NCBI RefSeq assembly: GCF_003688625.1
Contig: NZ_RCWY01000003.1
Location: forward strand, 496,001-560,000
Direction: 5' to 3'
From: Sphingomonas sp. PP-CE-3A-406
GTDB lineage: Bacteria > Pseudomonadota > Alphaproteobacteria > Sphingomonadales > Sphingomonadaceae
Length of the DNA: 64,000 bases
A model generated the notes under the pieces. That model made no database searches. It saw only the letters and a list, made by a program, of their open reading frames with translations, and was not told the DNA's origin. Position 1 is the stretch's first letter, and each line of letters opens with the position of its first letter. The position numbers and the translations under genes are program-made. Positions 34,479 to 42,121 of the stretch are shown here, piece after piece.

Positions 34479-36562
34479 TGTTCAAGAAAATCCTGGTCGC
34501 CAATCGTGGCGAGATCGCATGCCGCGTCATGCGGACCGCCAAGGCGATGGGCATCAAGACCGTCGCGGTCTATTCCGACGCCGACGCGCGCGCGCCGCAT
34601 GTGCTGATGGCCGACGAGTCCGTCCGGCTCGGGCCGGCACCCGCCGCCGAAAGCTATCTCAAGGCCGAGCTTATATTGCTCGCGGCCAAGGAAACCGGCG
34701 CGGACTGCATCCATCCGGGCTACGGCTTCCTCTCCGAGCGCGAGAGTTTTGCGCTGGCGTGCGCCGAGGCCGGGATCGCATTCGTCGGCCCGCCGCCGGG
34801 CGCGATCGCCGCGATGGGCGACAAGATCGAGTCGAAGAAGCTCGCCAAGGCCGCGGGCGTCAACGTCGTCCCGGGGTATCTCGGCGAAATCGACAGCACC
34901 GATCACGCGGTCGAGATCGCCGGCGGCATCGGCTATCCGGTGATGATGAAGGCGTCGGCCGGCGGCGGCGGCAAGGGCATGCGGCTGGCGTACAGCGAAC
35001 AGGACGTCCGCGAAGGCTTCGAGGCGACCAAGCGCGAGGGGCTCGCCAGCTTCGGCGACGACCGCGTGTTTATCGAGAAGTTCATCGAGAGCCCGCGCCA
35101 TATCGAGATCCAGCTGATCGGCGACCAGCACGGCAACATCGTCTATCTTAACGAGCGCGAATGCTCGATCCAGCGGCGTCACCAGAAGGTCGTCGAGGAG
35201 GCGCCGTCGCCGTTCGTCACGCCGAAGATGCGTAAAGCGATGGGCGAGCAGGCGGTCGCTCTCGCGCAGGCTGTGGGCTATTATTCGGCGGGAACGGTCG
35301 AGCTGATCGTCTCGGGCGCGGATACGACGGGGGAGGGGTTCTACTTCCTCGAGATGAACACCCGGCTTCAGGTCGAGCATCCCGTGACGGAGGAGATTAC
35401 CGGGCTCGATCTCGTCGAACTAATGATCCGTGTCGCTGCGGGTGAACCGCTCGGGTTCACGCAGGATGACGTGAAGCTCAACGGCTGGTCGATCGAGAAC
35501 CGTGTGTATGCGGAGGACCCGTATCGTGGGTTCCTGCCGTCGATCGGTCGCTTGGTCCGTTACAATCCGCCCCTTCCGTTCGCCCTGAGCGAAGTCGAAG
35601 GGTATGCCCCGAGCGGAGGTGCTTCGACTTCGCTCAGCACGAACGGGGAAGGGGTGGCGGAGTCCGCGGAACCCCGAGTCCGTGTCGACGACGGCGTCCG
35701 CGAGGGCGGCGAGGTCAGCATGTTCTACGACCCGATGATCGCCAAGCTCATCACCTGGGCGCCCACCCGCGAGGGCGCGATCGCCGCGCAGATCGCCGCG
35801 CTCGACGCGTTCGAGCTGGAAGGTCCGGGCAACAACATCGATTTCCTCTCGGCGATCATGCAGCACCCGCGCTTCCAGTCGGGTGCGCTCACCACCGGCT
35901 TCATCGCCGAGGAATATCCCGACGGCTTCCACGGCGCCCCCGCGGATGCCGAACTGCTGAAGACGCTCGCCGCGGTTGCCGCCTTCGCCGCGACTGCGGA
36001 GGCCGACCGCGCCCGCCGCATCGATGGCCAGCTCGGCAAGCGCCTCCGCCCGCCCGCCGACTGGGTAGTGACGATCGACAAGATCGACCATGCGGTGACA
36101 GTCTCGACCGACGGCATCGCGGTAGACGCCGAGGACCTCGACCTGTCGCTCGAATATACGCCCGGCGATCGCATGGTGGTCGCCGATGGTCATGGAGCCG
36201 ATGGCGACGAGCATCTCACGATTCGCATCGCCAAGGCCCGCGCCGGCTTCAAGCTTACCGCGCGAGGGGCGAGCCATGTCGCCCGCGTGCTCCCCGCTCG
36301 CGTCGCGCCCTACACCGCGCACCTGATCGAGAAGGTCGCGCCCGATCTGTCGAAGTTCCTGATCTGCCCGATGCCGGGGTTGCTGGTGCGGCTCGACGTC
36401 GCGGCGGGCGACAAGGTCGAGGCGGGGCAGGCGCTCGCGGTGGTCGAGGCGATGAAGATGGAGAACATCCTGCGTGCCGAGAAAACGGGCACGGTGAAGT
36501 CGGTTGCGGCAAAGACGGGGGATAGCTTGGCGGTGGATCAGGTTATCCTCGAGCTGGACTGA
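34478..36562 (+). CDS. pccA: Propionyl-CoA carboxylase alpha subunit (biotin carboxylase and carrier)
   Basis: Biotin-dependent subunit that carboxylates its own biotin with ATP and bicarbonate. The 694 residues hold a biotin carboxylase/ATP-grasp domain (about 1-450; FKKILVANRGEIACRVMRT, ASAGGGGKGMRL, MNTRLQVEHPVTE), a linking region, and a C-terminal biotinyl domain with the biotin lysine K660 in EAMKMEN. Residues about 365-393 come from a palindromic repeat inserted in frame within the C-terminal part of the biotin carboxylase domain. The start overlaps the LprI-like stop by one base. It is the last gene of the operon that begins with pccB. Confidence 0.96.
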   Translation: MFKKILVANRGEIACRVMRTAKAMGIKTVAVYSDADARAPHVLMADESVRLGPAPAAESYLKAELILLAAKETGADCIHPGYGFLSERESFALACAEAGIAFVGPPPGAIAAMGDKIESKKLAKAAGVNVVPGYLGEIDSTDHAVEIAGGIGYPVMMKASAGGGGKGMRLAYSEQDVREGFEATKREGLASFGDDRVFIEKFIESPRHIEIQLIGDQHGNIVYLNERECSIQRRHQKVVEEAPSPFVTPKMRKAMGEQAVALAQAVGYYSAGTVELIVSGADTTGEGFYFLEMNTRLQVEHPVTEEITGLDLVELMIRVAAGEPLGFTQDDVKLNGWSIENRVYAEDPYRGFLPSIGRLVRYNPPLPFALSEVEGYAPSGGASTSLSTNGEGVAESAEPRVRVDDGVREGGEVSMFYDPMIAKLITWAPTREGAIAAQIAALDAFELEGPGNNIDFLSAIMQHPRFQSGALTTGFIAEEYPDGFHGAPADAELLKTLAAVAAFAATAEADRARRIDGQLGKRLRPPADWVVTIDKIDHAVTVSTDGIAVDAEDLDLSLEYTPGDRMVVADGHGADGDEHLTIRIAKARAGFKLTARGASHVARVLPARVAPYTAHLIEKVAPDLSKFLICPMPGLLVRLDVAAGDKVEAGQALAVVEAMKMENILRAEKTGTVKSVAAKTGDSLAVDQVILELD
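35570..35654. repeat. Palindromic repeat, family D, in frame inside pccA
   Basis: The core arms CTGAGCGAAGTCGAAG (35585-35600) and its exact complement (35622-35637) are 16 bp. They extend outwards to an imperfect repeat covering 35570-35654. The reading frame stays open and gives low-complexity residues (PLPFALSEVEG, then STSLSTNGEG). This sequence family is unlike the other repeats in the window. Confidence 0.88.
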
Positions 36563-36607
36563 GCGAGGCGCCGTCCAGTTCTGCTCCAGCTAGTACCCCT
36601 CCCATCC

Positions 36608-36702
36608 CGTCATGCCGGACTCGTTCCGGCATCCACCGTTCCGCATATCCGATAAAACTGAGTATGCGGGTCGGTGGGCCCCGGCCTCCGCCGGGGTGAC
36701 GG
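36608..36702. repeat. Diverged palindromic repeat, family A/B hybrid
   Basis: It starts CGTCATGCCGGACTCGTTCC, which folds on itself, and ends with CCCCGGCCTCCGCCGGGGTG followed by ACGG. The outer ends (CGTCAT and TGACG) match family A, while the right hairpin is of family B composition. It is the first of three repeats in the 543-base gene-free stretch 36563-37105 between pccA and the channel gene. Confidence 0.75.
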
Positions 36703-36758
36703 ACTAGGGTGGAGGGCGCGTTCCTGATCGTGACCACGTGGCCATGGACGGCGCCGTG

Positions 36759-36811
36759 GTTTCCCCGCGAAGGCGGGGACCCAGTCTGGGCCCCCGCCTT
36801 CGCGGGAGAAC
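36759..36811. repeat. Palindromic repeat, family C
   Basis: Arms 36759-36784 (GTTTCCCCGCGAAGGCGGGG, then ACCCAG) and 36786-36811 (CTGGG to GAGAAC) form a near-perfect 26-bp inverted repeat with a one-base centre. This is the same outer layout as the repeat inside bioB, which has a 25-base centre. Confidence 0.85.
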
Positions 36812-36853
36812 AAGGGTGCACGGGTGACGATCGTATGCGCGCGCTTGCGTTCC

Positions 36854-36966
36854 CCTAACTCCACCCCGGCGAAGGCCGGGGTGGAGTTAGGAGCGGCCGG
36901 TGATCGAGGACGCCGCTCTGTTACTGCGACCTCTCTAACTGGACCCCGGCCTTCGCCGGGGTGGTA
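36854..36966. repeat. Palindromic repeat, family B (inverted copy)
   Basis: 36854-36891 is a perfect palindrome with 17-bp arms (CCTAACTCCACCCCGGC) and a 4-base loop. A second related hairpin (CCCCGGCCTTCGCCGGGG) ends at 36966. The 40 bases between them resemble the centre of the other family B copies when read on the opposite strand. Confidence 0.85.
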
Positions 36967-37105
36967 TATCTCTTCGTTGAGTTGGGCGTGTGATGGGCAA
37001 GCGCTCATCCTGAGCCACTCCCGAAAACAGCGGCGGCCGTGCTGCGTCCCAACCCGATCTCTGCACCCCTCCCGTTTCCCGCCCCATCGCTGTACAGCAC
37101 CCCGG

Positions 37106-39532
37106 ATGACCCTCCTCCGTTACCTCGCCGCACTCCTCCTCCTGATAACCGCGCTCCCCGCGATCGCGCAGGACGAGCCCAAGGTCGCGACCGTCGCTGC
37201 CAGCCTGACGCAAGCCTCGGCCGAGCTCCAGGCGATCGACGACGCCACGCCCGCGGCGCGTGACGACAAGGCGCGGCAGGCGTTGCGGGATCGCGCGCAG
37301 GCGGTCCAGGCGACCGCCGCCGACGCGGTCCGCACGCTCACCCCGGAGATGGCGCTGGTCCAGGCGCGCGTGACCGAACTCGGCGCCGCCACCCCCGGCG
37401 TCGTCGAAGCGCCCGAGATCCGCCAGCAACGCAAGCTCCTCGCGCAGAGCCAGTCGGCGATCGACTCGGCGATCAAGCGCGCGCGCCTCATCGGGATCGA
37501 AGCCAAGCAGCAGATCGACGACATCGGTGCTGCCGAGGCGGAGGAACTCGGCCAGCAATTGTCCGAAAACACCGGCTCGCCGCTGTCGCCGACCTTGTGG
37601 GCGGCGATCGTCGATCACCTGCCGCGTGATTCCGCGCGGCTGATGCGGTTCGTCAATACCGAGGTGCGTCAGTTCTCGTCGCGGTTCGGCATGCACGCCG
37701 TGACCGGCCTGCTGGTCGGGATCCTCACCGCTTTGGTGCTGGTCGTGCCGCTGCGGGGCTGGTTGCACCGTGTCGGCCGCCGCTACGCGACCAACCATGC
37801 GCCCGGCGGTCGCCTGCGACGCTCGGCCTATGCGTTGTGGCTGGTGGTGATCGGCACCGCTTTACCCGGTCTCGCCGCCTGGGCAATCGTCGCGTCGCTA
37901 CGCTGGGGCGGACTGGTCTCGCCCGCCTGGAGCCGGTTCGGCGCGATCTTCGTCGGCCTGGCGTGGTTCTGCGCGTTCGTGTCGTCGCTCGGCGGCGCGC
38001 TGCTGTTGCGCGGTCAGTCGACGTGGCGGTTGCTGCCGATCGGCGATGCCGCGGCGCAGGCGCTTCGGCCGTATAGCTGGATGGCGGCGGCGCTGATCTT
38101 CTTCGGGCAGTTGCTGATCGCGACCAACCTGCTGATCGGCATCAGCGCGCCCGCGTCGAGTGCGGCCAACGCGGCCGTCGCGCTGCTCCATATCATGGTG
38201 CTCGGCGCAATCCTGGTGACGCTCGGCCGGTTGCGCGCCGCGGCGTTGCCCGACCCGACCAAGCCCGCGCGCAACACACTGCTCGCGATCGTCGCGACGC
38301 TGGTCTGGCTGGTCCTGCTCGTGACGCTGATCGCCGGCCTGATCGGCTACGTGAATTTCGCGTTCAAGGTTGCGACGTGGCTGCTGTGGGGGGCGATCGT
38401 CGGTGCGACGCTGTACCTGATGATGACCTTCACCGACGATGCGTGCCGGACGTTGCTGTCGAGCGGCAACCGTCTCGGGCGCTCGGCGAACAGCGGGTTC
38501 GGGGTCGACAACAAGACCGTCGACCAGATCGGCGTGCTGCTGTCGGCGGTGCTGCGGCTGTTGCTGATCCTGCTTGCGGTCGGCGCGGTGATGGCGCCGT
38601 TCGGGGCGGGCGTCGGCTCGGCGTTCGAGCTGTTCGGGACGGTCGCGAACGGTATCACGGTCGGCCAGGTCACGATCTCGCCGGGCGCGGTGTTGCGCTC
38701 GCTGGTCGTGCTGTTCGTCGCGCTGGCGATCATGCGCGGGCTGCAGCACTGGCTGGTGAACAGCTATCTGCCGACCACCGCGATGGACGCGGGCGCGCAG
38801 AATTCGGTGACGATGGTCGCGCGCTATGCGGGAATCATCGCCGCGGTGCTGTGGTCGCTCGGCGCGCTCGGGATCGGCATGGAGAAGCTGGCCGTCGTGC
38901 TTGGCGCGCTGTCGGTCGGGATCGGCTTCGGTCTTCAGGCGATCACGCAGAACTTCGTCTCGGGGCTGATCCTGCTCGCCGAGCGCCCGGTCAAGATCGG
39001 CGATCTCGTCCGGATCGGCAACATGGAGGGCGACGTGAAGCGGATCAACGTGCGCTCTACCGAGATCCAGGTGGCGGATCGCTCGACATTGATCGTGCCG
39101 AATTCGGAACTGATCACCAAGACGATCCAGAACATGACGCTGGCCGCGCCGATCGGCCGGATCCAGCTGCAATTCTCGGTACCGCTCGAGGAGGATCTCG
39201 ATGCGGTGCGGGCGATGCTGTTCGCCGCATTCGCCGAGAAGCACGAGGTGCTCGACGATCCCGAAGCCAAGGTCTTCATCGATTCGATCGATGCGGGGCG
39301 CGCCAAGTTCAACTGCTTCGCGTATGTGGCGAGCCCGCGCGATGCCTATCCGATCCGCAGCGAGTTGTTGTTCACGCTGCTCCGCCAGTTCCGCGAGGCG
39401 GGGATCGAGGTCGGGACGACCGCGACCAAGATGGAACTGGTCGGGTCGCTGCCGTCGATCGTCGGGACCGATCCTGCGGCGCCGCAACCCGATCAGACGG
39501 CGGATCAGGCAGGGGTTCAGAACAGGACGTAG
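37106..39532 (+). CDS. MscS-family mechanosensitive channel with DUF3772-like domain
   Basis: Protein of 808 residues. A signal peptide (1-22, ending PAIAQ) is followed by a periplasmic helical domain of DUF3772 type (about 25-200), many hydrophobic segments (about 200-600), and an MscS core: the pore helix region GIGFGLQAITQNFVSGLILL near residue 605 and the beta-domain segment ERPVKIGDLVRIG. Large MscS relatives of this type open under membrane tension and protect against osmotic downshock. The ATG at 37106 was chosen because it yields the signal peptide. Its 3' end overlaps the convergent secreted-protein gene by 16 bases. Confidence 0.92.
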   Translation: MTLLRYLAALLLLITALPAIAQDEPKVATVAASLTQASAELQAIDDATPAARDDKARQALRDRAQAVQATAADAVRTLTPEMALVQARVTELGAATPGVVEAPEIRQQRKLLAQSQSAIDSAIKRARLIGIEAKQQIDDIGAAEAEELGQQLSENTGSPLSPTLWAAIVDHLPRDSARLMRFVNTEVRQFSSRFGMHAVTGLLVGILTALVLVVPLRGWLHRVGRRYATNHAPGGRLRRSAYALWLVVIGTALPGLAAWAIVASLRWGGLVSPAWSRFGAIFVGLAWFCAFVSSLGGALLLRGQSTWRLLPIGDAAAQALRPYSWMAAALIFFGQLLIATNLLIGISAPASSAANAAVALLHIMVLGAILVTLGRLRAAALPDPTKPARNTLLAIVATLVWLVLLVTLIAGLIGYVNFAFKVATWLLWGAIVGATLYLMMTFTDDACRTLLSSGNRLGRSANSGFGVDNKTVDQIGVLLSAVLRLLLILLAVGAVMAPFGAGVGSAFELFGTVANGITVGQVTISPGAVLRSLVVLFVALAIMRGLQHWLVNSYLPTTAMDAGAQNSVTMVARYAGIIAAVLWSLGALGIGMEKLAVVLGALSVGIGFGLQAITQNFVSGLILLAERPVKIGDLVRIGNMEGDVKRINVRSTEIQVADRSTLIVPNSELITKTIQNMTLAAPIGRIQLQFSVPLEEDLDAVRAMLFAAFAEKHEVLDDPEAKVFIDSIDAGRAKFNCFAYVASPRDAYPIRSELLFTLLRQFREAGIEVGTTATKMELVGSLPSIVGTDPAAPQPDQTADQAGVQNRT

Positions 39533-40554
39533 GGCAGCGACACGCTGAAGCTCGATCCCGCCGCCATCGTCCCGCGTGGGCGAACGCGGACGTTGGTGAC
39601 CGCCTTCGGCGTCGTGGTCGGATCGTAGGTCCAGCTGGTGCCGCCGTTCTCCGAGAAATCGACATCGTCGGTGGTGCTCGCAGGCGTGCTATAGGTGACG
39701 GCGAGCGACGAGGCGGGCGATCCCTCGGCAGTCTTGACGAAGGTGGGCGACGCGGTGCCGTCGCCGTCGAGCGCCACGGCGCCGCGGTTCGGCGTCGGCA
39801 GGACGATGTTGAGCGAATTGGCATCGATCGCGATGATATCGGGGTTGGTGAGCGTGATCGTCGTACGCTGTTTGCTGCCTGGGATCGCGCGCGGGTTGCC
39901 GGTCGTGGATTGGGGATCCCATGTCGTGTGCGTGACGATCGACACGGTGAACGGCTTGGCCGTGACGATCATCGTCACCGCCACGTTGGCGACGGGAATC
40001 GTCGTGGGACTGGCGTCGAGAGTGCCGACACAGAGTCCCAGCGCGCCGAGCAGATCGCAGAAGCGCCATTCCCAGGCGATCTTGAAATTGCCCTTGTAGG
40101 TGCCCGGCGCGACCGCGGCGGCGGACGATGGACGGACATAGACCTTCACGTTGCGCGCCGATCCGCCGAGCAGCCCGAGCAGGTTGACGAGCGTACCGTT
40201 CATGTAGACGAACGGGGTTCCCGCGGTGAACGGGTTCGCGCCCGCGCCATCCGCGGCAATGACGTATTTCGCGGTGACCGTATTCAGGGGGTTGGTCGAG
40301 GTCAGCTTGAAGCCGTCCGCGCTCGTGACGGTCGCGCGCAGGAAGTTACCGGACAGCAGCGAGATCGTCGTGGCGGGGCAGTCGAACCCTCCCAGTACCG
40401 GTACATAGGGTGGCGCGCCGCCGAGCAGCGCATTGGGCGAAAAGGTGCCGAGCGCGGTCGAGGCGGGATCGGCGACCGTGCAGGCTGCCCATGCCGACGA
40501 CGGCATCGCGAACGCCGCCGTGGCGATCAGCAATCTGGTGAACCCGGTCCTCAA
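39517..40554 (-). CDS. Secreted spore-coat-U/Csu-pilin-like protein with extra C-terminal domain
   Basis: Protein of 345 residues. The signal peptide ends at SSAWA, leaving ACTV at the mature N-terminus. The N-terminal half (about 24-190) resembles spore coat U/Csu fimbrial domains: an early Cys, FDCPATTISLLSGN, GTYKGNFKIAWEW with paired cysteines. The C-terminal half (about 200-345) is a beta-sandwich-like domain (GSKQRTTITLTNPDIIAID). Csu-type pilins usually come with chaperone and usher genes, and none is adjacent. The start is TTG at 40554, because no ATG or GTG precedes the signal peptide; AAGGG lies about 8 bases before it. Confidence 0.72.
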   Translation of the reverse strand: MRTGFTRLLIATAAFAMPSSAWAACTVADPASTALGTFSPNALLGGAPPYVPVLGGFDCPATTISLLSGNFLRATVTSADGFKLTSTNPLNTVTAKYVIAADGAGANPFTAGTPFVYMNGTLVNLLGLLGGSARNVKVYVRPSSAAAVAPGTYKGNFKIAWEWRFCDLLGALGLCVGTLDASPTTIPVANVAVTMIVTAKPFTVSIVTHTTWDPQSTTGNPRAIPGSKQRTTITLTNPDIIAIDANSLNIVLPTPNRGAVALDGDGTASPTFVKTAEGSPASSLAVTYSTPASTTDDVDFSENGGTSWTYDPTTTPKAVTNVRVRPRGTMAAGSSFSVSLPYVLF

Positions 40555-40699
40555 TGTCGCGCCCTTTCCGCTAGTTACGCGACGGGGCTAGGCCGGCATT
40601 CGTTAATGCGTTTTGAAGAACCTGAATCGGGTGTTTTCGCGTGTCGAAACGGCGTGCATCGGCCTTGCCGCGATCGGCGAAGTGTTCGACACGGGGATC

Positions 40700-42046
40700 A
40701 TGACGCCAACGACCCGACCGCCGCGCACGAGCGCCTCCGCCTCTTCCTCGCCGCATACCGTCCTGATCGCCAGCGTCGCCACCGCCGCGCTCGCCGGGCT
40801 GTTGTTCGGTTTCGACACCGCGGTCATCGCCGGTGTCACCGGGGCGTTGAAGGCGAAGTTCGCGCTCAGCGAAGCGTGGCTGGGCTTCACCGTGTCGTCG
40901 GCGCTGTGGGGGACGTTGATCGGCGCGATGTTCGTCGGCACGCTCGGCGATCGCTACGGCAGTCGCAACGTGCTGCGGATGCTGGCCTTCCTCTACATCG
41001 TCACCGCGCTGGGCTGCGCGCTGGCGTGGGACTGGTACAGCTTCATCGGCTTCCGCTTCGTCATCGGCATCGCGATCGGTGGGTCGTCGGTGTTGGCGCC
41101 CGCCTATATCGCCGAGCTCGCCCCGCCTGCGCAGCGCGGGAAGATGGTCGGCGGGTTCCAGTTCGCGGTGATCCTCGGCATCCTGCTCGCCTATGTCTCG
41201 AACGCAGTGATCGGCGCGCTCGATCTCGGCGATACCGAATGGCGGTGGAAGCTCGGGATCGTCGCGTTGCCGTCGCTGGTGTTCTTCGCGCTGCTGTTCC
41301 GCATCCCCAACTCGCCGCGCTGGCTCCTGACCAAGGGGCGCGATGCGGAGGCGAAGGACGTGCTCGCGACGATCGGCATGAGTCCGGACGTCGCCAAGGC
41401 CGAACTCGATGTGCCGAAGGGCGACGGGCACTTGTCGTGGACGCGGCACCGCAAGCCGATCACGCTCGCCTTCCTGGTGGCGATGTTCAACCAGTTCAGC
41501 GGGATCAACGCGTTCCTCTATTACCTCAACGACATCTTCAAGGCGTCGGGCGGGAGCCTCTCGCCCGATCTGCAGGCGGTGATGATCGGTGTCGCCAACA
41601 TGGTGTTCACGCTGCTCGGGATGCTACTGATCGACCGGATCGGTCGGCGCACGCTGCTGCTCTGGGGCTCGGCCGGGATGACCGCCGCGTTGACGGTCGG
41701 GGGGCTTGCATTGCTCGGCGTGCTGCCGAGCTGGCTGCTGTTGCCGTCGCTGATCGTGTTCATCATGTTCTTCGCGCCCGGCTCCGGCGCGGTGATCTGG
41801 GTCTATATCTCCGAAGTGTTCCCGCAGAACGTCCGTGCGCGCGGGTCGAGCATCGGCTCGTCGAGCCATTGGGGCTGGAACGCGGTGATCGCGCAGGCCT
41901 TCCCGATCGCCGCGGCATGGTCGGCCGGCGTGCCGTTCCTGGTGTTCGCGGCGATGATGGCGGTGCAGTTCGTCACGGTGTTGCTCTATTTCCCCGAGAC
42001 CAAGGGAATCGCGCTCGAAGACATGGACGCGCACATGACGCGCTGA
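40700..42046 (+). CDS. Sugar porter family MFS transporter
   Basis: Inner-membrane transporter of 448 residues with about 12 hydrophobic segments. Sugar-porter signatures are clear: GFDTAVIAG in the first helix, the loop GDRYGSRN, PNSPRWL after helix 6, NQFSGINAFLYY in helix 7, DRIGRR in the matching C-terminal loop and FPETKG at the end. It likely imports a hexose or pentose by proton symport; the sugar cannot be named. The ATG at 40700 has GGGGA just upstream; an in-frame upstream ATG at 40613 would add an unlikely N-terminus. The second TonB-dependent receptor follows in the same direction, perhaps as its outer-membrane partner. Confidence 0.93.
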   Translation: MTPTTRPPRTSASASSSPHTVLIASVATAALAGLLFGFDTAVIAGVTGALKAKFALSEAWLGFTVSSALWGTLIGAMFVGTLGDRYGSRNVLRMLAFLYIVTALGCALAWDWYSFIGFRFVIGIAIGGSSVLAPAYIAELAPPAQRGKMVGGFQFAVILGILLAYVSNAVIGALDLGDTEWRWKLGIVALPSLVFFALLFRIPNSPRWLLTKGRDAEAKDVLATIGMSPDVAKAELDVPKGDGHLSWTRHRKPITLAFLVAMFNQFSGINAFLYYLNDIFKASGGSLSPDLQAVMIGVANMVFTLLGMLLIDRIGRRTLLLWGSAGMTAALTVGGLALLGVLPSWLLLPSLIVFIMFFAPGSGAVIWVYISEVFPQNVRARGSSIGSSSHWGWNAVIAQAFPIAAAWSAGVPFLVFAAMMAVQFVTVLLYFPETKGIALEDMDAHMTR

Positions 42047-42121
42047 GCCGGCATATTCCTGCGACAATTGGCGGCTAGGCGCTGCATGCGATCAGTCGAT
42101 CGGTCGAAGGGGTGTGACGGT

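Noticed and set aside
38377..42078. Open frame of 1233 codons on the plus strand
   Set aside because: It passes out of frame through the channel, the secreted-protein gene and the sugar porter. No recognisable domain is found.
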